Part shown: piece by piece, positions 1 through 5,779 of the stretch
Numbering within the stretch: position 1 is the first letter of the stretch
Layout: each line of letters starts with the position of its first letter
DNA from: JARRNO01 sp037384885
GTDB lineage: Bacteria; Acidobacteriota; UBA4820; DSQY01
Reading direction: 5' to 3'
DNA length: 7,550 bases
NCBI GenBank assembly: GCA_037384885.1
Contig: JARRNO010000095.1
Coordinates: 1-7,550, forward strand
Program-made: the position numbers and the translations under genes
Notes under the pieces: generated by a model
What the model saw: only the letters and a program-made list of their open reading frames with translations
What the model was told of the DNA's origin: nothing
The model's database searches: none

Positions 1-363
1 GGCAAAGACACGCAGTTCGACAGCCTGACAGGAGATTTCAAGATCGCCGGCGGCAAGGCCCACAGCGACAATATCAACCTCAAGGCAGGAGAAATGACGG
101 TCCATGGTGCCGGGGATCTCGGTTTTAACCTGATCCTTGATATCAAGGGGCGCATCGTCTTTTCACCGGAGAAAACCCAGGAGCTCGTTCACAGCGTGGG
201 AGAGCTTTCGTCCCTTGTGAACCAGAAGGGGAGACTGGTGCTTCCACTGGTGATTTCGGGTTCGGTGGACAACCCGTCCATCAATATCGATATCAAGGAC
301 CTGTTGAAGAAGAAACTGCAGAAGGACCTCAAGGACAAGCTTCTTCAGAAACTTTTCGGCTGA
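1..363 (+). CDS. AsmA-like protein, C-terminal fragment (5'-truncated)
   Basis: The reading frame is open from the first base and ends at TGA 361-363, giving the last 120 residues of a longer protein whose start lies to the left of the window. The visible part alternates short beta-strand-like stretches, as in the repetitive beta-rich C-terminal part of AsmA-family proteins. It includes a segment GSVDNPSINIDI, typical of the 'G-(T/S)-x-x-(D/N)-P' signature near the AsmA C terminus. The very end is a lysine/leucine-rich amphipathic helix (DLLKKKLQKDLKDKLL), also usual there. AsmA-like proteins are inner-membrane anchored, extend into the periplasm and are linked to outer-membrane assembly or lipid transport between membranes. 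Family assignment rests on overall style and the terminal motif only, so the exact subfamily (AsmA, TamB-like, YhdP-like) is open. The gene converges on the transporter gene and overlaps its 3' end by 19 bp. Confidence 0.72.
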   Translation, partial: GKDTQFDSLTGDFKIAGGKAHSDNINLKAGEMTVHGAGDLGFNLILDIKGRIVFSPEKTQELVHSVGELSSLVNQKGRLVLPLVISGSVDNPSINIDIKDLLKKKLQKDLKDKLLQKLFG

Positions 364-1280
364 CGGCGGCTCTGCTCGTGTGGAGAACTATCTTGCGCCG
401 GCCGGGTTTCGATTCCGGCCGGCCCCTTTTTATCTCTGCCCGCAGACCGGACCTGCCTGAGGGAATAGACGAACGCCGGAACGACCACTCCGGCCATGAA
501 GACTCCGACCAGAATGTATCCCGCGTCCACGGGAAGGCGTCCGATGAGGTCCAACTCGGTTGCCACTCCCCAGAGCGCGAAGAGCAGGCCGCCGAAAAAG
601 AGGGTTCGACCGCCGGTTTCTGCGCCGATCCGCTTGATCTGGCTCTCTTCCAGCCCTTTGAACCACCGGAGAGACGCTCCAAAGACCCACCCCACCACCA
701 GGAGCATCAGCATGGTGCCGGCACCGAACAGAAGACCGGGAAGAAAGCCGATCCAGGCGTTCGGCATGGCCGGGACCGCGATGGTGTTTACGAACAGGGC
801 GAACCCTCCGAATCCAAAGCCCGCGATGAACCCGTGCACCAGGGTCCAGCGAACCGGCGGCGGCGATAGAGATTCATCCTGATGGGGCTCGCGGTGGCGG
901 CGGGCGAAGATTTGCCGCCCCGCGGCCATTCGCTGGGAGTCGTCATGGTGGTGCCCAAGCAAGTGAAAGTGAGGATATAGCCGCCGACCTAGCACCAGCC
1001 GGCCGGCAACAATCATGACCAATCCCACGACAATGTAGACCACTCCATTGACCGAGGAAGTCAACAAAAAGGGCGCCAGTGCCAGGTACGCCAGTTCGGC
1101 GATAATCGCCCTCTGGACCGTAAAGGCGAGCGAGAAAAAGAATCCCGCCTTCATGCCCTCCTTACCCGAAGCGCCCCCGATCGCATAACTGAAAGTAATG
1201 GGCCAGGTGTGCTCGTCCGGGAGGATCCCGTGAAGGAGTCCGAACAGGAAGGAATAGATCAGGGCGGACAATGGATGCAT
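345..1280 (-). CDS. Predicted nickel/cobalt-type (NiCoT/RcnA/UreH-like) membrane transporter
   Basis: A 311-aa polytopic inner-membrane protein with about seven hydrophobic segments, near residues 4-20, 45-65, 75-96, 148-170, 177-203, 227-247 and 255-274. Segment 1 contains LLHGILPDEHTW (H17, D22, E23, H24), close to the H-x4-D-H signature in the first helix of nickel/cobalt transporters but with one extra acidic residue before the second histidine. A second conserved-looking helix begins LVHGFIAGFGFGGF (H149). The loop at 104-133 is rich in histidine (HFHLLGHHHDD, then RRHREPH), as expected for a metal-binding cytoplasmic loop. The frame is open up to an ATG at 1355, but the ATG at 1280 is preferred. 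It has GGAG 5 nt upstream, the hydrophobic helix begins straight after it, and the longer version would translate through a terminator hairpin. Family is inferred from motifs; substrate (Ni, Co or another ion) and direction (uptake or efflux) cannot be decided here. Confidence 0.7.
   Translation of the reverse strand: MHPLSALIYSFLFGLLHGILPDEHTWPITFSYAIGGASGKEGMKAGFFFSLAFTVQRAIIAELAYLALAPFLLTSSVNGVVYIVVGLVMIVAGRLVLGRRLYPHFHLLGHHHDDSQRMAAGRQIFARRHREPHQDESLSPPPVRWTLVHGFIAGFGFGGFALFVNTIAVPAMPNAWIGFLPGLLFGAGTMLMLLVVGWVFGASLRWFKGLEESQIKRIGAETGGRTLFFGGLLFALWGVATELDLIGRLPVDAGYILVGVFMAGVVVPAFVYSLRQVRSAGRDKKGPAGIETRPAQDSSPHEQSRRQPKSF
397..431 (+). terminator. Rho-independent terminator after the AsmA-like gene
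   Basis: A perfect 9-bp stem, GCCGGCCGG (397-405) with CCGGCCGGC (415-423), encloses a 9-nt loop. It is followed by CCC and then TTTTT (427-431). It lies 34 bp past the AsmA-like stop codon and points the right way to end that transcript. It sits within the last codons of the convergent transporter gene, so the same DNA also encodes that protein's hydrophilic tail. Function is inferred from shape. Confidence 0.7.
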
Positions 1281-1308
1281 GCCTTCTCCAGACGCAAGAC
1301 GCCAGCCG

Positions 1309-1339
1309 AAAAGACGGGGAGGACGGACCGCCCTCCCCG
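1309..1339 (-). terminator. Rho-independent terminator after the transglutaminase gene
   Basis: On the - strand CGGGGAGG pairs with CCTCCCCG (1339-1332 with 1322-1315). Three further inner pairs, one of them G-U, leave a three-base loop. TCTTTT follows at 1314-1309. It lies about 52 bp after the transglutaminase stop codon and 29 bp before the transporter start. It should end the upstream transcript and would also reduce read-through into the transporter gene. The T-run is short, so termination may be incomplete. Confidence 0.7.
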
Positions 1340-1390
1340 ATCCCGCTTTTATCACAATTTAAATGCGGCTGCCAGACGGCGGGCCTTCTT

Positions 1391-3070
1391 TCAAGGCGCC
1401 GGTTTACAGGTCAGCGAGCCGTATTCGCCCTTGACTTCAGGCTCATATTTCTTTCCGACCGGGAACCATTCCCCAGCCTTCCGGTTCATAAGCTTGACCT
1501 TGCCTTTTCCCACCCAGTTCGCAGCCGAATTATAGTCCCAACCCAGATAGCGGCTGGATCCTCCACCCACCGTCGTGATGAGAAAACGGTTGGAAAGACC
1601 GCCGAAATACGCGGCCTGGACGGCCGGGCGCGGCGAATCTCCCCCTGAGGGGTCAACGGGGAACCAGCCGTAATGGGGCAGGTACACTTCGACCCACCGG
1701 TGGAAGACATCGTCTGTGCTGGCGTCGTCGCCGCGAATCACCACCGAACCGGCATAGCGGGCCGGCAATCCCGCCGCCCGGCACATGGCGATCATGACGA
1801 AGCTGTACTCCGAGCAGGATCCCGATCCCCTGGCGAGAACCACGGGCGCGGGATTCCACCCGCCAACGAGCTCGTAGTGCATCTTCTTCTGAATATAGGA
1901 ATTGATGCGCTGCGCGATCCAGTAGGGATTGGTTTCCGAACCCACGGCTTCGCGAACAGCCGATTGGATCACCGGGTCATCAAGGACGAGCTTGGAGTCG
2001 TCGGCAAGGTATTTTTCCGCAATGTCTTCCGGGATGTCCTTCAGGGTTCCCACTGCGGCTGGATCGATAAACCAGCGAACCCTCGTGACCTGCGCATCCA
2101 CGGTCATCACCGCCTTCGCCTCGCCCCCGGACGGCAGGTCCCGGAAGTGGAACCTGGCAAATTTCTGGCCCCACCGGTCCGTGACGAATTCAGCCGGTTT
2201 GGGCGAAAATTCAGGTTCAGAGAGAATCTTTTGGTTGGGCCTGCTCTCCGGCACGGCGATGTAGACGTCCAGAGACTTGACAACACCCGGCCCGAAGTTC
2301 CGCCAGTCTTCCGTGTACACAATCTTCTCGTGCTTCGCATCCCGGTTGACCCAGGAATGTCCGGCTCGTGTATTGAGTTCGTAGACCTTCCGGGTTTCCC
2401 GATCGAGACACCAGAGATGGGAACCGTCCCAGGCCAGCCCGTCGGGATAGGGCGCGGGAGAAGCGAACTCGTTCACGATCCAGCCGGACCGGACGTCCAC
2501 CTGGTAGATCGTGTTGGTGATGCGGTCCGCGATCCACAGATATGTTCCATCCCACGCCAGGCCGGTTTCCTCGGTGCGCCGTCCTCCCGCCGTGGGGCAT
2601 GAGAAGTTCCGATAGGTTGTACCGTCGCCGCTGTCGATCCTTGTGATCACTCCGGCCCCTGCATCTGAAACCCACAGGTGCTTTCCATCCCACGCAATCC
2701 CCTGCGGGGTCGGTGTGTCGAGCGGAAGGGCCTTCAGCGTCTCCCCCTTGCCCGGACTCACTGCGTACGCGGTCTTGTCGGCGCCGTCCACCATCCAAAG
2801 CAGGCGGCCGTCCCAAGTCAGGCCCATCGGGGCGTATCCTGGGGTCTCCAGCCGGAACTCCGTTTTACCGGTGGAAGGATCGATGCTGTAAAGCTTGGCG
2901 GTATGGGCATCCGCCACCCAAAGCTTTTGCCCATCCCAAGCAAGGCCCACAGGGGCTGTCAGACCGGTGTTGATGGATCGAATCACAGCCCCGGGAAGTT
3001 CCTGGGCGCCGAGCCCCAAAACAGTGGTGGCCCCTACAAGCAGGAGCGCACATGCCAACAGCTTTCTCAT
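1391..3070 (-). CDS. Exported beta-propeller/transglutaminase-like protein
   Basis: A 559-aa protein beginning with a signal peptide: MRKLL, a hydrophobic core to about residue 17, and cleavage probably near residues 20-23. There is no lipobox cysteine, so it is probably a soluble periplasmic or secreted protein. Residues about 40-240 hold five repeats of an NHL/Vgb-like beta-propeller kind, each marked by (A/T)WDG-x2-LW at residues 44, 85, 126, 172 and 213 (spacing 41, 41, 46, 41). A linker and a beta-rich region follow, then a transglutaminase-like core. Its triad is visible: C419 in GSGSCSEYS, H457 in FHRWVEVYLP and D473 in WFPVDPSGG. Bacterial members of this superfamily are often proteases, amidases or cross-linkers, so the reaction is not determined. 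The start at 3070 is preferred over the in-frame ATG at 3085 because GGAGAGGGA precedes it and the signal peptide then begins normally. It has its own promoter and terminator, so it is probably monocistronic. Confidence 0.88.
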   Translation of the reverse strand: MRKLLACALLLVGATTVLGLGAQELPGAVIRSINTGLTAPVGLAWDGQKLWVADAHTAKLYSIDPSTGKTEFRLETPGYAPMGLTWDGRLLWMVDGADKTAYAVSPGKGETLKALPLDTPTPQGIAWDGKHLWVSDAGAGVITRIDSGDGTTYRNFSCPTAGGRRTEETGLAWDGTYLWIADRITNTIYQVDVRSGWIVNEFASPAPYPDGLAWDGSHLWCLDRETRKVYELNTRAGHSWVNRDAKHEKIVYTEDWRNFGPGVVKSLDVYIAVPESRPNQKILSEPEFSPKPAEFVTDRWGQKFARFHFRDLPSGGEAKAVMTVDAQVTRVRWFIDPAAVGTLKDIPEDIAEKYLADDSKLVLDDPVIQSAVREAVGSETNPYWIAQRINSYIQKKMHYELVGGWNPAPVVLARGSGSCSEYSFVMIAMCRAAGLPARYAGSVVIRGDDASTDDVFHRWVEVYLPHYGWFPVDPSGGDSPRPAVQAAYFGGLSNRFLITTVGGGSSRYLGWDYNSAANWVGKGKVKLMNRKAGEWFPVGKKYEPEVKGEYGSLTCKPAP

Positions 3071-3141
3071 GATTTCCCTCTCCATCCAATCATCGGGCCG
3101 GTTTCAAGAAGGCACGGCCTTTCAACAGTATGTACTCAGCC

Positions 3142-3170
3142 ATTACATCGAATCACCGGGGACATTTCAA
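3142..3170 (-). promoter_or_regulatory. Sigma70-like promoter of the transglutaminase gene
   Basis: Read on the - strand, TTGAAA (3170-3165, five of six consensus bases) and TGTAAT (3147-3142, five of six) are separated by exactly 17 bp. Transcription would begin near 3135 and give a leader of about 65 nt before the ATG at 3070. The -35 element is also one arm of an inverted repeat, TTTCAA-7 nt-TTGAAA (3165-3183), so a regulator might bind over it. The promoter is predicted from sequence alone. Confidence 0.6.
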
Positions 3171-3306
3171 GCGGCGGTTGAAAACACTGTTAATAAATCA
3201 TGAATTTCTGCGTCAACTCCCGGCGGCGTCTTTTGTTTTTTGCGTGCTTTCTGTCGGGCCCGAACCTCACAAAACGCCCAAATGGTAACACTTTTCGCCC
3301 TTCCAG

Positions 3307-3354
3307 TTTTCCACCCTTCCTGTGGAAAATCTTGTGGAAATCCCTGTGGATTTC
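3307..3354. repeat. Phased TGTGGA repeats with nested hairpins (DnaA-box-like)
   Basis: TGTGGA occurs at 3321, 3333 and 3345, exactly 12 bp apart. The 9-mers are TGTGGAAAA, TGTGGAAAT and TGTGGATTT, which match the DnaA-box complement TGTGGATAA at 8, 7 and 7 of 9 positions. The first copy also forms an inverted repeat with TTTTCCAC at 3307-3314 (7-nt spacer). The third lies in a 7-bp hairpin, GAAATCC-CTGT-GGATTTC (3337-3354). The repeats and symmetry are plain in the sequence; binding by DnaA or any other protein is inference. Confidence 0.7.
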
Positions 3355-3429
3355 GACTAAAGTGCCGCTTTGCAAAGCAGTTGGCGTAGATTGCACAAGC
3401 ATTCAGCACGCATGAAACTGCCTTGATAA

Positions 3430-4278
3430 TCATGGCTGTTTCTTATTCTGCCCGTTTCCCACTGCATATTCTCGCGTCCACGTGAACGTCCACCAATCGC
3501 CATCCGTCGCTTTGGACCTCAATTCAAGCCCCATGGCCCGTGCAGCTTGGAGAACCTCCTCCCCTTTCTCGTACATAATCCCGCTTCCCATCAGGATTCC
3601 CGAGGGCGCCAGGCGGTCCGAAAGATCGGAAAATATGGCGAGCAGGGTTTCTGCGAGGATATTGGCCAGGACAAGGTCGAAACGGCCGGAGACATCTCCG
3701 GCGCTCCCCGCCAGCACGAAATAGGGAGTGCGGTTCAAATCCGCCGTCTCCCTTGCGGCTTTACAAGCATGCAGATCGATGTCGCAAGCCACCACGCGCC
3801 CACACCCGATCAGCATGGACGCCACGGAAAGAATGCCGCTTCCGCAACCCACATCAAGGACAGTTTCCGGGACCCGGGGCAGCCCATCAAGCGCCCGGAG
3901 ACAGGAAGCCGTCGTAAAATGCTCCCCTGTACCGAAAGCCCCTCCGGGTACTAGACGTATAACGGTCCGGCCCGGCCAGGGATTCTCCACGTTGGGCGCG
4001 GGCAGGACCACCCACCGCCGCCCGACGACCAGCGCTTTCAAGGACGCCTGATACCGGGCTGCCCAGTCCACATCCGGTTGCGTCTCCCATAGCAGTTCCA
4101 AACCCGGGGAGGATTGGGCCAGCGCCCGTTCGATCCGGCGCGATCGCCGCTTGAAGAAGGCTTTCCATTCCTTTTCCGAGATTTCCCAGACGCCGAGGAC
4201 GCCGAGTCGGGATAATTCGCCGCTCAACCCCGGCGGCAGGCTCTCCTTGCACTGAATGACCAGGACAGCGCTAGGCAT
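3430..4278 (-). CDS. prmA: Ribosomal protein L11 methyltransferase
   Basis: A 282-aa class I S-adenosylmethionine-dependent methyltransferase that, as known for PrmA, trimethylates ribosomal protein L11 in the cytoplasm. The PrmA signature FGTGEHFTT is at residues 115-123. The SAM-binding motif I, DVGCGSGIL, is at 142-150, with an acidic motif II around ACDID (164-168). The catalytic-side motif, seen as LANILAE, is at 204-210. The N-terminal 90 or so residues form the small substrate-recognition domain, less conserved as usual. Length fits the family, whose members are near 290 residues. The ATG at 4278 overlaps the previous gene's TAG by 8 bp and has no good ribosome-binding site, so translation is probably coupled. 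It appears to be the last gene of the coenzyme operon. Loss of PrmA is tolerated in well-studied bacteria, so its position here need not imply a shared pathway. Confidence 0.95.
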   Translation of the reverse strand: MPSAVLVIQCKESLPPGLSGELSRLGVLGVWEISEKEWKAFFKRRSRRIERALAQSSPGLELLWETQPDVDWAARYQASLKALVVGRRWVVLPAPNVENPWPGRTVIRLVPGGAFGTGEHFTTASCLRALDGLPRVPETVLDVGCGSGILSVASMLIGCGRVVACDIDLHACKAARETADLNRTPYFVLAGSAGDVSGRFDLVLANILAETLLAIFSDLSDRLAPSGILMGSGIMYEKGEEVLQAARAMGLELRSKATDGDWWTFTWTREYAVGNGQNKKQP

Positions 4279-4969
4279 CGAGATACAGCAGCGAGAGCCT
4301 GGGCAGCTCGAGATGCTTCATGGCCGATTGCTTCGCCAGCCGCTCCACCGTGGAGCGCGCCGCCGCCGGATCGGGAACGCCCCCCGCTTCGCGGAGACGG
4401 TCTGCAGCCGCCTCGCGCCAAACCTTAACCTGCTGTGCCGGACTTTCAAGCAGCACGAGCCGCCCCAGCTCCATGTCCAGGGGAGCCAGGGTCTTTTCGA
4501 GCTCGGAAAAGGGCCGCGCTGTTTCATCCATGAGGCTTTCGAGAGATTCCATGACTTCCTCGAGGTATCGCGACACGATGGGGAACTCCCGTCCGCGGGC
4601 CGGATCCTCCACGAACGACCTGCAACGTTTCTCCGCGTCCTCCAGAAAGGCGCGGACTCGCAGCGCCGGGGCCTCCGTCGGCTCGTCCAACCCTGCGGCC
4701 CTTCCGACCGCGGCCGTCCGGCGGCTCTCCATGGCATCGAGGATCTGATCCTCGGCAAAAGAAAGACAGATGGCGCGTTTCAGGGGCACCTTCCGCTGCT
4801 CGAGGCGCTCGAAATACCGGTTCAGCCCTTCAAGGACGACATCCACACCCACACCTGCGTCGTACCATTCGGCAGCCTTCGCAAAGTCAAGCGGAGATAA
4901 AAGCAACGGGGCGCCCCGGCGTCCACAAAAGCCTTCTTCCACTTTCTGAAAATAGGTCAACAGGTCCAC
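4271..4969 (-). CDS. Unrecognised cytoplasmic protein in coenzyme operon
   Basis: A 232-aa protein that I cannot name. The start is a GTG at 4969 with GAGGGG a few bases upstream; no ATG sits at an equally good place. There is no signal peptide or membrane segment. The N-terminal 80 residues look like a compact helical domain with a distinctive run, LLLSPLDFAKAAEWYDAGV (22-40), then VVLEGLNRYFERLEQRK (44-60), ending FAEDQILDAME (71-81). I believe similar 'SP-x-D-(F/W/Y)-x3-x2-W' proteins exist as conserved hypotheticals in other bacteria, but this is from memory and unverified. A proline/alanine-rich linker near 83-103 leads to a charged, probably alpha-helical C-terminal part (105-220) that may form coiled coils. 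No catalytic motif is visible. It sits 42 bp after coaX and overlaps prmA by 8 bp, so it is expressed with them. That it is a real gene is well supported by the tight spacing and clean start. Confidence 0.8.
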   Translation of the reverse strand: MDLLTYFQKVEEGFCGRRGAPLLLSPLDFAKAAEWYDAGVGVDVVLEGLNRYFERLEQRKVPLKRAICLSFAEDQILDAMESRRTAAVGRAAGLDEPTEAPALRVRAFLEDAEKRCRSFVEDPARGREFPIVSRYLEEVMESLESLMDETARPFSELEKTLAPLDMELGRLVLLESPAQQVKVWREAAADRLREAGGVPDPAAARSTVERLAKQSAMKHLELPRLSLLYLDA

Positions 4970-5011
4970 TCGCCCCTCTTTTTCCGTTGGGCCCGCGATC
5001 GACCGGCCGGA

Positions 5012-5779
5012 CTAGTGCTGATTCCGATCATAAATGATCCGCAGCCCTTCGAGGGTCAGCGTTTCATCCACCACATCGATCAAGCTGCAGTCGTCCGCCA
5101 TCACAGCGGCGAATCCTCCCGTCGCCACAACAGTTTTGACCTCGCCGAACTCACGCTTCATCCGGGCCAGGATCCCCTCGACGAGTGACACATATCCCCA
5201 GTAGACCCCGGACTGCATAGAAGCCACCGTCGACTTGCCGATGACTCTCTGGGGTCTTGCGATTTCCACCTTGGGGAGTTTGGCGGCCCTCTCGAAGAGG
5301 GCTTCCGCGGAGATGCCCACCCCGGGGGCAATGACGCCTCCAATGTAATTCCCATGGACATCCAGCATGTCGAAAGTCGTAGCGGTTCCGAAATCCACCA
5401 CGATGGCCGGGGTCGGGTACTTCTTGAAGGCGGCAACGGCTTTGACCACCCGGTCGGCTCCGACTTCGCTCGGGTTGTCGTAAAGGATATTCAAGCTGGT
5501 TTTCACACCGGGCGCAATGAAGAGCGGCTCGCAGCCGAAATACCGCCGGCTCATTTCCCGAAGCGGCGTGTCGGCGGGGGGAACCACCGAGGAGACCACC
5601 ACGCCCCTTACCTCCTTCATATCGATCTCGTTCAGCCGGAAGATACTCAAGAGAAGGGCGCCCCATTCATCCAGCGTCCGGTGTCTCGCCGTCGACAACC
5701 TCCAGCAATGGGCGAGACGGTCTTCCTCGAACAGGCCCGCTGTGGTTTCTGTGTTGCCGATATCCAGAACCAGTATCAT
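5012..5779 (-). CDS. coaX: Type III pantothenate kinase
   Basis: A 255-aa kinase of the ASKHA fold that converts pantothenate and ATP to 4'-phosphopantothenate, the first step of coenzyme A synthesis. Family motifs are all present: the N-terminal phosphate-binding loop DIGNT (6-10), GADR (107-110), DFGTATT (129-135) with the conserved aspartate D129, GGVIAPG (147-153) and ATGGFA (219-224) near the C terminus. Length is usual for the family (about 255-260). Known type III enzymes need a monovalent cation and are not inhibited by CoA, unlike the CoaA type. The ATG at 5779 overlaps the birA stop as ATGA, and GGAG lies 5 nt before it, inside birA. It follows birA directly, so biotin attachment and CoA synthesis are co-expressed here; a birA-coaX pairing is common in bacteria. 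Confidence 0.96.
   Translation of the reverse strand: MILVLDIGNTETTAGLFEEDRLAHCWRLSTARHRTLDEWGALLLSIFRLNEIDMKEVRGVVVSSVVPPADTPLREMSRRYFGCEPLFIAPGVKTSLNILYDNPSEVGADRVVKAVAAFKKYPTPAIVVDFGTATTFDMLDVHGNYIGGVIAPGVGISAEALFERAAKLPKVEIARPQRVIGKSTVASMQSGVYWGYVSLVEGILARMKREFGEVKTVVATGGFAAVMADDCSLIDVVDETLTLEGLRIIYDRNQH

Larger units (their letters stand above)
3071..3429. other. 359-bp non-coding interval between prmA and the transglutaminase gene
   Basis: No convincing gene lies here. The part next to the transglutaminase gene holds its ribosome-binding site, leader and promoter. Four copies of TTGAAA or its complement occur within 82 bp (3102-3107, 3120-3125, 3165-3170 and 3178-3183). The middle (3184-3300) is partly AT-rich and T-rich on the + strand, with nothing definite. 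The part next to prmA has the TGTGGA repeat block (3307-3354) and a perfect 12-bp palindrome, GCTTTGCAAAGC, at 3367-3378. No clear terminator with a T-run follows prmA. An open frame of 88 codons (3433-3167, - strand) crosses the interval and is judged doubtful. Confidence 0.75.

Noticed and set aside
1281..1355. N-terminal extension of the transporter to the ATG at 1355
   Set aside because: The extra 25 residues are basic and not conserved-looking, they cover the terminator hairpin, and the ATG at 1280 has a proper GGAG site.
1673..2602. Long + strand open frame (309 codons) opposite the transglutaminase gene
   Set aside because: It is an antisense shadow in GC-rich DNA. The - strand protein has clear repeats, a signal peptide and a catalytic triad, whereas the + strand product is arginine/proline-rich with no recognisable motif.
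3187..3215. Second promoter for the transglutaminase gene (TTGACG with TATTAA on the - strand)
   Set aside because: The spacing is only 15 bp and the -10 match is four of six; the pair at 3142-3170 is much better.
3321..3354. CRISPR-like array
   Set aside because: Repeats are 6-9 bp with 3-6 bp between them, far too short for CRISPR repeats and spacers, and there are no cas genes.
3307..3378. Chromosomal replication origin
   Set aside because: DnaA-box-like elements are imperfect and only three. No dnaA, dnaN, gidA or clear AT-rich unwinding array with boxes is adjacent, so an origin cannot be supported.
4256..4900. + strand open frame (214 codons) opposite the unrecognised 232-aa gene
   Set aside because: The - strand frame fits the operon spacing with a ribosome-binding site and helical protein composition; the + strand product looks random and is not in an operon context.
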